DNA of 29,172 nt, taken from NCBI GenBank assembly GCA_910586095.1, contig CAJUHQ010000018.1:1-29172 (forward strand), in the 5' to 3' direction. Origin of the DNA: an uncultured Lachnospiraceae bacterium. GTDB lineage: Bacteria > Bacillota > Clostridia > Lachnospirales > Lachnospiraceae. Made by a program: the position numbers and the translations under genes. A model generated the notes under the pieces. That model saw only the letters and a program-made list of their open reading frames with translations. It was not told the origin of the DNA and ran no database searches. Position 1 is the first letter of the stretch; each line of letters begins with the position of its first letter. This document shows, in pieces, positions 7,784 to 16,080 of this stretch.

Positions 7784-8373
7784 TTTACAAATAAAAAATT
7801 GCTTATTGGAAGAGCAAAAACATTTACGATACTATTTGGCAACATTATAATTAGTAAAGTGGTATTGTTATGGTATTTACAAACATTGAAATAAATGAAT
7901 GGAATTCAGAATGATAGTACTTTTTCTCTGTAGAAATACTAATCAGAAAGTATGCTTTGATCGTGCAGTTTATCGTGATAATTTTTCTTCAAGATAATTG
8001 GTATTGTTTATAGATCAAAGTTCACCATTGTTTACTAATAGTATAATTCTGATTATAGCAATTTGTATATTTACGAATCCAAATATAAATTATGAAATTT
8101 AATAATCCGAACTATATTTAAGATGTAATTTTAAGCAAAATTCAACTTTTAGAATTGAAAATAGTTGATAGATAGTGCAAATAGTAGGTGAACAAAAAAT
8201 AGATCACTCGTGGAAATTAAAATCTTTTCTAATAGGACAGAAGAGTAAAGAACAAAATGTGTGAGAAAGATTACAGATGATATTTATGAACATTTATATG
8301 TGAGATTTCAAGTGTTTCTGTTTGTTATGAAATGTGTTAATGAGAAAGTTTGGGATAAAAGTATAGCGTCAAT
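7784..8373. other. Gene-free AT-rich stretch
   Basis: About 590 bases with no gene I can support and no strong terminator after the transporter gene. A 28-codon frame from ATG 7911 has no ribosome binding site and no recognisable product. The stretch looks like decayed accessory DNA continuous with the remnants that follow. Confidence 0.5.
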
Positions 8374-8403
8374 TAAAAAAACTCCGCACACTTGTTGCGG
8401 AGT
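8374..8403 (-). terminator. Intrinsic terminator (minus strand)
   Basis: An 8-bp perfect stem, ACTCCGCA (8381-8388) with TGCGGAGT (8396-8403), is followed on the minus strand by a run of six or seven Ts (8375-8381). It is correctly oriented to end transcripts coming from the epimerase gene at 8718-9626, although about 310 bases downstream of it. Confidence 0.8.
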
Positions 8404-8478
8404 CTCTAAGTGGAAGAGACAAAAATTCTTATGTGTTTATTATTCAAATGTTAAAGAAGTAATTTATAATTAAATACA

Positions 8479-8648
8479 ACACAAGAATGGAGTTCTGTCC
8501 GATATGATTTCCTATAAATTTATACGAAAATGCAGAAGAAAATCTTTCTTCATATACTAGAGCACAAATGCTTGTTTTAGCAGCGTTTGGTCTAGAACGT
8601 CTGTGGAAAATGTTTTATGATTGGACAAATATAGATATTCACTATTGA
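8479..8648 (+). pseudogene. Frameshifted C-terminal fragment of an unknown gene
   Basis: A frame at 8479-8517 reads TQEWSSVRYDFL and then stops. A second frame from 8508 reads on to a TGA at 8646-8648 as LYENAEENLSSYTRAQMLV and then LAAFGLERLWKMFYDWTN. The composition (alternating hydrophobic and charged helix-like residues) looks like real protein. There is no start codon with a ribosome binding site. I do not recognise the family. It is most simply the eroded 3' end of a gene lost by frameshift and deletion. Confidence 0.45.
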
Positions 8649-8666
8649 CCAAGAGTAGCTACTTAG

Positions 8667-8686
8667 GGGGAGACTATAATCTCCCC
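8667..8686. other. GC-rich hairpin without a T-tract
   Basis: GGGGAGA (8667-8673) pairs perfectly with TCTCCCC (8680-8686) across a 6-base loop. It lies 32 bases beyond the epimerase stop codon. No T-run follows on either strand, so it may be a degraded terminator or an mRNA 3'-end stabiliser. Confidence 0.5.
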
Positions 8687-8717
8687 GATAAACTGAAATT
8701 TGACAAGCCTAGGGAGC

Positions 8718-9626
8718 TCATTTTGTGCAACTAAAGTTTATATCAATATAATCAATATAAGCTTTTTTAGCCACTTGGTCAGAGTGATCTTTGTACCAAT
8801 CGAAACATTCACGTAACCCATCTTTTAATGAAATAGTATCATTTATCAAATTATATTGTTTTGACACATCAAGACAATACTCATAATTATAAAAACTAAA
8901 ATAATTTTTTTGTTCTATATCATCATATATATTTACAAATTCAACTTTTTTTCCAACTATGTGATAGCAAATTTCAACCCATTTACGAATTGAGATAGTT
9001 TCTTTATTACCAACATTAAAAATATGTTGTTTTGGGTGAAAACTTAGTAATGAATCAATAAATTTGCATAAGTCCTTAATGTGGAAAAACTGCAATTGCA
9101 TTTCTCCGTTTTGAGGCAAATAAAATGTTCTTCCTTGTATAGCACAATCAAAAACAAAAGCTTCTCTGTACACGTTATTCATTGGTCCATATAAATATGG
9201 TGGTCTAATAATGTATGCATTAGGATTTCTTTTCTGCAATATTTGTTCCGCTTCAATTTTATCTGTTCCGTATTTCCCCCAATACTTATTAGTACCTAAT
9301 TGGCTGTCTTCTGCAAAAGGTTGTTTACACCATTCTGGATAAACAGCACTTGAGCTAATTAATATATAATCATCATAACTTCCAAGCGAATGAAGCAACA
9401 AATCAATATCTTTAGAGCAATATGCAGTATCAATAATAATGTTAAAGTGATAATTTCTAAGAATATCACCTAAATTATGTCTATCAGCTTCAATGAGTTT
9501 TACACCAGCAGACTGTTCACGGCTGTTTCTGTTGAGAACATAAACATCATACCCATTTGCTACGTAATATTCAGCAATGTATTTACTAACGAATACAGTT
9601 CCACCTGTTACAAGTACTTTTTTCAT
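8718..9626 (-). CDS. Atypical SDR, NAD-dependent epimerase/dehydratase
   Basis: A 302-residue extended or atypical short-chain dehydrogenase. The N-terminal Rossmann motif reads VTGGTVFVSKYIAEYY, where the usual third glycine of GGTxFxG is replaced by serine. NR at 32-33 and EADRHN at 46-51 resemble the CSP41-like branch. The catalytic site looks intact, with Ser91-Ser93 and Tyr119-x3-Lys123 (KYGTDKIEAE). RPPYLYGP follows as in sugar-nucleotide epimerases. The substrate is unknown. GAGGAA precedes the ATG by nine bases. It is the only intact gene in a 3.4-kb stretch of decayed DNA, so recent acquisition is plausible. Confidence 0.85.
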   Translation of the reverse strand: MKKVLVTGGTVFVSKYIAEYYVANGYDVYVLNRNSREQSAGVKLIEADRHNLGDILRNYHFNIIIDTAYCSKDIDLLLHSLGSYDDYILISSSAVYPEWCKQPFAEDSQLGTNKYWGKYGTDKIEAEQILQKRNPNAYIIRPPYLYGPMNNVYREAFVFDCAIQGRTFYLPQNGEMQLQFFHIKDLCKFIDSLLSFHPKQHIFNVGNKETISIRKWVEICYHIVGKKVEFVNIYDDIEQKNYFSFYNYEYCLDVSKQYNLINDTISLKDGLRECFDWYKDHSDQVAKKAYIDYIDINFSCTK

Positions 9627-9929
9627 TTTTTATTTCCTCGGCCAAATATAAATACCCTCACGTTTCAAATCTTTGCTCAGATTATATAAAAATAGCGTCA
9701 TTACTTTTTGATTTTATTATATCACATTTTCTTCTGTTTTTCCATTCCGTTTTGCAAGCCTCACAGTGGATAAACAAAGAAGGTTTGGGAGTATTTCTCA
9801 ACGAGCACAAATAGTGCCAGATCTCACAAAACGACTATGCAGCAAGATTATAAACAATGATATGTGGAAAACTTTGATTTTAAGCCATTTCTCATGATAT
9901 TATAAATATTTATGAGGGCTTGTAAGAAG
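9627..9929. other. Gap upstream of the epimerase gene
   Basis: The first 90 bases probably hold the epimerase promoter: a TATAAT on the minus strand lies near 9680. An unassigned plus-strand frame is open from 9712 to a TGA at 9895-9897 (61 codons, including RFGSISQRAQIVPDLTKR). It has no convincing start and may be another gene fragment. Confidence 0.4.
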
Positions 9930-10210
9930 ATTTCTATCCGTTTTCACGTCAAAAATATAGAAGAAAAATTTATATATGAGGAATTGAAAAATAGGATATA
10001 GCAAGCATTTAGAAAGCGCAAAGAAGTGTATATTGTGGAAACAAAAATTTATCCAGATCATGTTCTCATAAGTACATTTTGGATCATATAGGATACTATG
10101 TGGAGTATAGTGGGAAAATATAAAGAAGATAGAAGAAATGTATTCGGAAGTAACTGAAAAAGGTTTGGAATATGACCAGAGATGTATTTGAAACAATTAT
10201 AGACAAAAAG
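9930..10210 (+). pseudogene. Decayed IS200/IS605-type transposase (TnpA) remnant
   Basis: Pieces of the Y1 HUH transposase of the IS200 type appear in order but in different frames. They are RQKYRRKIYI (from 9947), FIYEELKNRI then VETKIYPDHVL (to about 10070), FW and GYYVEYSG (10091-10114), and IKKIEEMYSEVTEKGLEYDQ (from 10120). They match the family's KYRRKVIY, the PDHVHM catalytic segment and the FW-x2-GYYV segment. About 35-40 residues between the last two are missing, the HUH second histidine is lost (HVL) and there are several stops and frameshifts. The copy is dead. The assignment is from motif order alone. Confidence 0.65.
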
Positions 10211-11006
10211 TAAGAAAAATAAGCTCAAAGGGACTAAACAAGGTAATTGAAATTGTGGTGGTCAATCATTCAAAATAAGTCTCTAGAGTTTAGTACAAAA
10301 AATAAAACCACCTGACTGAGTCCTAAAACCGGATTCTTTAAGATAAAAAATATCTCAAAAGGGTCGTCATCATAGCATTGTTGTCTTATTGGTGCGGCAG
10401 GAGAGAGTTTCTAAGGAATAATGGTTTAAGAGACATTTTGTTTTGAAGTTGCTAAGCGATAATTTAAATTCCAGCCATATCGTGAAAAATCTGTCAATTT
10501 TGTATTTTTTTCTATTGTTGTTGGTGACTTCATTGTTAGATCCTTTTTTAGATGATTATGTTTAGAATTAAGCAGGAAATAGATTATATTGTTGGAATTT
10601 GATGATTTTTGTAAGAAATATGGTTTTCAACGTAATATAAGATAAAACAGAGTGAATTTTTGAAGAACTACAAAGAATTTTGAATATGTGGAACCTTACA
10701 AAAACTTTAAAAATTGATTGGAAATATTTTAATCGTATGGTTAGTCGAATAAAATTTATTAAAATAAAATTTTAGCTCAATAAATTAATTTGAATTTATT
10801 TTTTCACTAACGAAATTTTTTATATAATAATTTAAAAATTGTTGTGTGAAAAATTATGAGTAGTGATATATTTTAATGAAAAATGTAATAGCAAAGATAA
10901 AAAGGATCAGTAAAGCAAAATATAAAGAAATTGGCCTATATAAGTAATTAAAACACTAACTATTCGTTAAACTATGCTTTTGCGAATAGATATAGATCAC
11001 TCTTCA
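10211..11006. other. Gene-free AT-rich stretch after the IS remnant
   Basis: About 800 bases dense in stops in all frames. A short frame near 10600 reads LEFDDFCKKYGFQRN before stopping and could be another fragment, but I cannot place it. No tRNA, CRISPR or long direct repeat was seen. The part around 10300-10350 may include the right end of the IS200-like element, which I could not delimit. Confidence 0.4.
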
Positions 11007-11029
11007 GCCATATAAATATGGCATTTTTT
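11007..11029 (+). terminator. Possible orphan terminator
   Basis: GCCATA (11007-11012) pairs with TATGGC (11017-11022) across TAAA, followed by A and TTTTTT (11024-11029). The stem is only 6 bp. No intact plus-strand gene precedes it, so it may belong to a lost gene. Confidence 0.45.
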
Positions 11030-11152
11030 AATATATTTATATTTTTTCGCACACATTTATAAAGAAATTCAAAGAATTTATTTTAGTAATCTCTCAGTTT
11101 GTTTTTATAAAATCATAACTTTACCTAGACTTTATAAGTAAAAATAAATAAT

Positions 11153-11200
11153 ACAGTCATTTTGGAGTTCATGATTAAAAATGAACTTCAAAATAGCTGT
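11153..11200 (-). terminator. Terminator of the aroB/cmk-like transcription unit
   Basis: A 20-base stem with 17 matches (11153-11172 with 11181-11200) and an 8-base loop lies 40 bases beyond the stop of the cytidylate-kinase-like gene. On the minus strand it is followed by a T-rich stretch (TATTATTTATTTTT), fitting an intrinsic terminator. Confidence 0.75.
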
Positions 11201-11240
11201 ATTTCATAATTTATAAGTATATACTTAAATTTAGTAGATT

Positions 11241-11867
11241 TTATTTATTTTTGCTCTCAAAATCTTCGATATATTGTATAATCAGCTTTACAGTACCATC
11301 GATTCCAAGGATACTGCTATTAATAGATAAATCGTAACTCTCGGAACGTCCCCATTTCTTAGTTGAGTAATAATTATAATAGCTTTGGCGTTGTTTATCC
11401 TTTTTAATCATCATTTCACGAGCTTTGGTAGCATCTAAGTCATATTTTTTCATAATACGCTCAACTTTAGCGTCCTCGTTGGCATGAATAAACAGATGCA
11501 AACAGTTTTTGTATTCTTGCAGTGCGTAATCTGCACAACGTCCAACAATAACACAAGCTTCTTCCTCTGCAATTTTTTTGATTGTATCAAATTGTGCCAT
11601 AAATACTTTATGACTAATTGGCATATCAACAAATGAAGAAGAATTATATCCAAATGTATATGTATCCATAACTAGATTATAAAGAAATGAATTGGTTGGT
11701 CTTTCATCATGATTTCTTAACATTTCTTCACAAAAGCCGCTTTCCTTTGCAGCACGCGAAAGTAATTCCTTGTCAAAACATTTGATACCATAATGATTAG
11801 CCAGTTTTTCTCCGATTTCATGTCCTCCAGAACCAAATTGACGTCCAATCGTAATAATTGTCTTCAT
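11241..11867 (-). CDS. Cytidylate kinase-like family protein
   Basis: A 208-residue P-loop kinase of the cytidylate-kinase-like family (PF13189). It starts MKTIITIGRQFGSGGHEIG, where GRQFGSGG is the nucleotide-binding loop. CFDKELL and the VIVGRCADYAL segment are typical, and a lid-like KKDKQRQSYYNYYSTKKWG follows. It is distinct from canonical Cmk, and the true substrate is unproven. AAAGGGTGA precedes the ATG. It sits 91 bases after rluD and is probably the last gene of the aroB unit. Confidence 0.88.
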   Translation of the reverse strand: MKTIITIGRQFGSGGHEIGEKLANHYGIKCFDKELLSRAAKESGFCEEMLRNHDERPTNSFLYNLVMDTYTFGYNSSSFVDMPISHKVFMAQFDTIKKIAEEEACVIVGRCADYALQEYKNCLHLFIHANEDAKVERIMKKYDLDATKAREMMIKKDKQRQSYYNYYSTKKWGRSESYDLSINSSILGIDGTVKLIIQYIEDFESKNK

Positions 11868-11958
11868 ATATTATCACCCTTTCCACAGGAAATTTAGGAT
11901 CATACTCTTTCCTATACTATTTATTATACATGGAATAGATTGAAATTTCAAACAAATT

Positions 11959-12870
11959 TCATAAAATAGCAAGCAATTTTTTAAAATATTCGGGTAATGG
12001 TGCTTCAAATTGAACATATTTTTGACTTCGTGGATGAATGAAACCGATAGTCATAGCATGCAGCACCTGCCCTTCTAACACAAAAGGACATTTTCGATTG
12101 GCATATATATCATCGCCGAGAATTGGATGACCTATACTTGCCATATGAACTCTAATTTGATGTGTTCTTCCTGTTTCGAGCTGACATTCAATGTATGTAT
12201 ATTGATCGAAATGTTGAAGTATTTTGTAGTGTGTAACAGCTCTTTTTCCATTTTTGTCATTGATTGCCATTTTTTTGCGATCGTTTGGATGGCGTCCTAT
12301 AGGAGCATTGATTGTTCCCTGTTCTTCTTTTATCCTTCCATATACAATGGCATGGTAAGTTCGCGTAATATTGTGTGTTTTTAGTAGTGCTGCTATAGCA
12401 TGATGTGCTTCATCATTTTTGCATATAATAAGTGAACCTGTTGTATTTTTGTCAATTCTATGCACAATGCCAGGACGTAAAACTCCATTGATACCAGACA
12501 AATTGTCTTTACAATGATACAATACAGCATTGACAAGTGTTCCTTCATAATGTCCTGGTGCAGGATGTACCACCATGTTTTTAGGCTTATTGACAATAAG
12601 AATATCCTGATCTTCATATAAAATATCAAGAGGGATATTTTGGGCGGGAATATCTGGTTCTACACAAGTAGGAAGAGTAAATCTTACAGTATCTTCTGCT
12701 TTAAGTTTGTAGTTTGATTTTACAGGCTTGTCATTTACAAAAACATTCCCATCTTTGATTATTCTTTGAATATAACTTCTTGATAGAGTAGTCATATAAG
12801 CACTAATACATTTGTCAATACGCTCCTCTTCCATTTCGGGAGTAGTATCAAATACAATTTCATTTATCAT
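11959..12870 (-). CDS. rluD: RluA-family 23S rRNA pseudouridine synthase
   Basis: Converts specific uridines of large-subunit rRNA to pseudouridine. The 303 residues comprise an N-terminal S4 RNA-binding domain (about 16-65) and the RluA catalytic domain. The catalytic aspartate is Asp140 in PGIVHRIDKNTTGSLI. The later GRTHQIRVHMASIGHPILGD completes the signature. The branch around RluD is indicated by S4 plus HRIDK, but the exact modified positions cannot be read from sequence. No clear Shine-Dalgarno sequence precedes the ATG. The usual partner lspA is immediately upstream. Confidence 0.93.
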   Translation of the reverse strand: MINEIVFDTTPEMEEERIDKCISAYMTTLSRSYIQRIIKDGNVFVNDKPVKSNYKLKAEDTVRFTLPTCVEPDIPAQNIPLDILYEDQDILIVNKPKNMVVHPAPGHYEGTLVNAVLYHCKDNLSGINGVLRPGIVHRIDKNTTGSLIICKNDEAHHAIAALLKTHNITRTYHAIVYGRIKEEQGTINAPIGRHPNDRKKMAINDKNGKRAVTHYKILQHFDQYTYIECQLETGRTHQIRVHMASIGHPILGDDIYANRKCPFVLEGQVLHAMTIGFIHPRSQKYVQFEAPLPEYFKKLLAIL

Positions 12871-12957
12871 TTTTTAACCATACTTTTTGCAAAATGTTTG
12901 TTTCAGTCCTAACGATGCAGAATGAAGAAGATCGTTTTAGTTTTTTGAACAAGATTT

Positions 12958-13485
12958 TTATTTGACATCACGAAATTTATTGGTTCTAAAACTCAAAAAC
13001 TTTAAATCGGATTCCTTATAGACAAAAAGCAGCAAGATAACTAGATAGATCGCAGAAAGTGTTACATATATATCAGCAACATTAAAAATAGGAAAATTAA
13101 TTAAACTGAAATAAAGAAAATCTACTACATAGTTATATCGCACACGGTCTATTAGATTGCCAATTGCTCCACTCGCAATAAATATTAAAGAAATGTGGAG
13201 TTTGATATACATTTTTTGGTAAGGAGTCTTTCCTAGAATATACATAATAGCAATTAAAATTACAATTGCTATAAAAATAAAGAATGGTTTTTGGTCTTGG
13301 AGCATACCAAATGCAGCACCACGGTTTTCGAGATAGTGTAATTCAAAAACACCCTCTATTAAAACCCACGGTTGATTTCCTTTCAGTTTTAAAACAGCTA
13401 TATACTTTGTTATTTGATCTCCTACCACTAATAAAATCATTAATAATATATCTATTACCAATAAAACTTTCTTTTTTTTATTCAT
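12958..13485 (-). CDS. lspA: Lipoprotein signal peptidase (signal peptidase II)
   Basis: Membrane aspartic protease that removes signal peptides from lipid-modified prolipoproteins. From the ATG at 13485 it is 175 residues with four membrane helices. Conserved parts are NRGAAFGML (54-62), GNLIDR (109-114) and the catalytic aspartates Asp122 (YVVDFLYF) and Asp138 (FNVADI). The frame is open further upstream, but the ATG with GAGGA before it fits the family start and gives an 8-base overlap with the end of aroB, suggesting coupling. The clustered lipoprotein carboxypeptidase is a possible client. Confidence 0.95.
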   Translation of the reverse strand: MNKKKKVLLVIDILLMILLVVGDQITKYIAVLKLKGNQPWVLIEGVFELHYLENRGAAFGMLQDQKPFFIFIAIVILIAIMYILGKTPYQKMYIKLHISLIFIASGAIGNLIDRVRYNYVVDFLYFSLINFPIFNVADIYVTLSAIYLVILLLFVYKESDLKFLSFRTNKFRDVK

Positions 13486-14587
13486 CCCAATCCTCGTCAG
13501 TAAAATATATTTCGTTGATTCCTGCAATGATTTCTTCCTTAGTAACAGTTGTATCAATCATTGCCTTTCCCATTTTTTTGAGTAGAATAAATTTGATGTG
13601 ATCTCCTTCCATCTTTTTGTCAGAAGCTGTTAAGGCATACAATTCTTCTGGATCAATATTTTCTATGGAGATTGGCAGGTTAAAGGGGACAAACATGTCA
13701 CGGATTTCATAGTATTCGTCCATTGAGATCAAGTCTCTTTTCCATGAAATATATGCGGCGGCGACACTTCCCAAAGCAACACATTCACCATGCGTCAATT
13801 CGAAATTTTTTGCCTTTTCAATAGCATGTCCAATCGTATGTCCAAAATTTAAAATAGCGCGCTCTCCCTTTTCGGTTGGATCTTTTTCTACTACAATTTT
13901 TTTGTAAGTACAACTTTTTAGAACCATTTCTTCGAGTGTTTCTAAATCTCTTTCATGAATTTCATACATATTATTGATAATCCACTCATAAAAATTTGCA
14001 TTTTTAATTAGTCCATATTTCATGACTTCAGCCATTCCTGAATAATATTGCCGATCATCAAGAGTTTTTAAAGTGGATAGATTCATGTACACGAGTTTTG
14101 GCATATAAAAAGCACCAACCATGTTTTTATATTGATCGAAATCGACACCTGTTTTTCCACCAACACTACTATCAACTTGAGCTAAGAGTGTTGTAGGCAG
14201 TTGAATAAAATCAATTCCACGTAAATAAGTAGCTGCTACATATCCGGCTACATCTCCTACTACCCCACCGCCAAGTGCTACGATCAAGTCTTTACGGTCA
14301 AATTTATTTGTAATTAGAAATTCATAGATTAAGTTTACTGTGTCGAGATTTTTACTTCGTTCACCATCAGGAAAATCAAATACAGCAATTTGTTTGCAGT
14401 GTTCTTGCAAAACATAACAAACGTCATTTGCATATAGTCCTTTTACTTGGGAATCGGTGATGATACATACTTTTTTAGTATGAATCTCAAATGCTTCTAA
14501 TTCTTGTGCTAATCGTTCAAAGGTAGTTTCATATACAATATCATAGATCGGCTTGTTATTCTGATTGATTGTTAATCTCTGAGACAT
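13478..14587 (-). CDS. aroB: 3-dehydroquinate synthase
   Basis: Second enzyme of the shikimate pathway, turning DAHP into 3-dehydroquinate with NAD and a divalent metal. The 369 residues include the DGERSK segment, the NAD-binding LGGGVVGDVAGYVAATYLRG, LPTTLLAQVDSSVGGKTGVD, and the metal ligands in FGHTIGHAIE and HGECVALG. AGGAGG precedes the ATG. It is the first gene of the aroB-lspA-rluD unit; no other shikimate genes are nearby. Confidence 0.97.
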   Translation of the reverse strand: MSQRLTINQNNKPIYDIVYETTFERLAQELEAFEIHTKKVCIITDSQVKGLYANDVCYVLQEHCKQIAVFDFPDGERSKNLDTVNLIYEFLITNKFDRKDLIVALGGGVVGDVAGYVAATYLRGIDFIQLPTTLLAQVDSSVGGKTGVDFDQYKNMVGAFYMPKLVYMNLSTLKTLDDRQYYSGMAEVMKYGLIKNANFYEWIINNMYEIHERDLETLEEMVLKSCTYKKIVVEKDPTEKGERAILNFGHTIGHAIEKAKNFELTHGECVALGSVAAAYISWKRDLISMDEYYEIRDMFVPFNLPISIENIDPEELYALTASDKKMEGDHIKFILLKKMGKAMIDTTVTKEEIIAGINEIYFTDEDWDE

Positions 14588-14655
14588 AGTATCCTCCTAT
14601 AACTAGATAATATACAAGTTTTTCATTTATATTATCTTAATCTATACGAATCATG

Positions 14656-14686
14656 AAAAAACTTCCCACTTGCAAAAAGCGGGAAG
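14656..14686 (-). terminator. Intrinsic terminator after sepF
   Basis: A 10-bp stem with one G-U pair (14662-14671 with 14677-14686) and a 5-base loop is followed on the minus strand by six Ts (14656-14661). It lies 80 bases past the sepF stop and separates that unit from aroB. Confidence 0.88.
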
Positions 14687-14766
14687 CCGAAGTTTGCATT
14701 GTTTTATCCTAAGTCTTAAAAATCTTAAGTCTTCAATCCACTCACGGCAACAGAGAACGATAAATC

Positions 14767-15288
14767 TTAAAAACTTCCATGTGAAATAGAAGGTGCATCA
14801 AAAGCTCCTGAAAAAATTTCCTGGAAATCACCAGATATATCAACACTTGCGGGGGTAATAATAAAGATATAATTGGAAATTTTTTGAAGATTTCCATTAA
14901 TGGCATAGGTAGAACCTGATGCAAAGTCGATGATTCTCTGTGCAATCTCCACATCTAGCCCTTCCAAATTCAAGACAACCGTCCGGTTTGCTAGAAGTGT
15001 TTCTGTGATCTCTCTTGCATCTTCTACGCTTGCAGGCTTAATGACACAAACTTCCATGCCATTTCCTGGATTTTTCTTGACAGCCCTGATTGGAGTTACC
15101 TTTTGTGACGGTTTCCGTACACGTTCCACTGGTTCATCGTAATCTTCCTCGTTGCGTGCAACAATTCTGGGTTTTCTCACTGTATTATCTACGATTTCAC
15201 CTTCATCATAGAAATCGTCCTCATCATAATCATCCTCATCTTCACTATTTAAATGAAGTGCATCTAAGAACTTGTCCATAACTCCCAT
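14767..15288 (-). CDS. sepF: Cell division protein SepF
   Basis: Anchors FtsZ filaments to the membrane and aligns the Z-ring. The 173 residues have the family layout. An N-terminal amphipathic helix (MGVMDKFLDALHL) is followed by a highly acidic linker (about 15-35) and a basic segment, then the globular SepF domain (about 78-165). That domain contains CVIKPASVEDAREITETLL and DFASGSTYAINGNLQKISNY. The start lies two bases after the yggS stop, so the genes are tightly coupled. AAAGGAA precedes the ATG. Confidence 0.95.
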   Translation of the reverse strand: MGVMDKFLDALHLNSEDEDDYDEDDFYDEGEIVDNTVRKPRIVARNEEDYDEPVERVRKPSQKVTPIRAVKKNPGNGMEVCVIKPASVEDAREITETLLANRTVVLNLEGLDVEIAQRIIDFASGSTYAINGNLQKISNYIFIITPASVDISGDFQEIFSGAFDAPSISHGSF

Positions 15289-15290
15289 AA

Positions 15291-16010
15291 CTAGTATTCC
15301 TTTCCTTTTGGCAGATACTGTCTTTCTCCAAAGATACCAGTTCCTACCCGAATATAAGTGGCTCCTTCAGAGATAGCCACTGGATAATCTCCAGTCATTC
15401 CCATAGATAAAATATCCATACATACATTATCTATGTTTTCATTGATAATGTCAACTGCTAATTTCTCTAATTTCATAAAATATATCCTGTTTTCTTCTGA
15501 ATTTTCTACAAAAGGTGCCACAGTCATAAGTCCTTTGACATGAATATTGGGCAATATTGAAATATCGCGTATAAGTTGTTTTACGTCTGAACTGCTCACA
15601 CCAAATTTAGTTTCTTCATTTGCAATGTTGACTTCTATAAGAATATTAACAGAAATATTTTTCTTAACAGCTTCTTTGCTGATCTCTTCTGCAAGTCGCA
15701 GAGAATCTACACTGTGTATCATGTAGACTTTGTCAACAATATATTTTACTTTATTTCTCTGTAGATGTCCAATCATATGCCATCGAATATCTTTGGGAAG
15801 TGCTTCATATTTATCAAGAAGTTCCTGTACCTTATTTTCACCAAAATCTCTGCATCCACAATTATAGGCATCCTGTATCATCTCAATAGGTTTTGTTTTG
15901 CTTACAGCAATTAATGTGATGCTGGAACGTTCTCGTTTTGCTTTTTTACATGCAATATCTATTGTCGCTTCAACAGCAGCAAGGTTATCTTTTATGCAAA
16001 TTTTGTTCAT
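15291..16010 (-). CDS. yggS: Pyridoxal phosphate homeostasis protein YggS
   Basis: A 239-residue single-domain PLP-binding protein with the fold-type III alanine-racemase barrel. The PLP lysine is Lys38 in IAVSKTKP. IRWHMIGHLQRNKVKY, the IEVNIANEETKFG strand and the terminal LSMGMTGDYPVAISEGATYI are family signatures. It buffers the PLP pool and has no known catalytic activity. AAGGAGG lies upstream of the ATG. It precedes sepF as in most Firmicutes. Confidence 0.95.
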   Translation of the reverse strand: MNKICIKDNLAAVEATIDIACKKAKRERSSITLIAVSKTKPIEMIQDAYNCGCRDFGENKVQELLDKYEALPKDIRWHMIGHLQRNKVKYIVDKVYMIHSVDSLRLAEEISKEAVKKNISVNILIEVNIANEETKFGVSSSDVKQLIRDISILPNIHVKGLMTVAPFVENSEENRIYFMKLEKLAVDIINENIDNVCMDILSMGMTGDYPVAISEGATYIRVGTGIFGERQYLPKGKEY

Positions 16011-16080
16011 GTTGATATATCCTCCTTGTGTTTAAAGACATAATGCTAATTATAGTTACAGATTAAAAAGGTTACGAGTT

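Noticed and set aside
7911..7997. A 28-codon plus-strand frame ending CFDRAVYRDNFSSR
   Set aside because: Protein-like at the end but without start signal or context; too short to support.
8261..8473. A 70-codon plus-strand frame starting with GTG
   Set aside because: No convincing ribosome binding site, no recognisable motif, and the minus-strand terminator at 8374-8403 lies inside it.
9900..10196. A 98-codon minus-strand frame
   Set aside because: It is the antisense of the IS200-type remnant, is rich in Phe, Tyr and Cys as such shadows are, and has no ribosome binding site.
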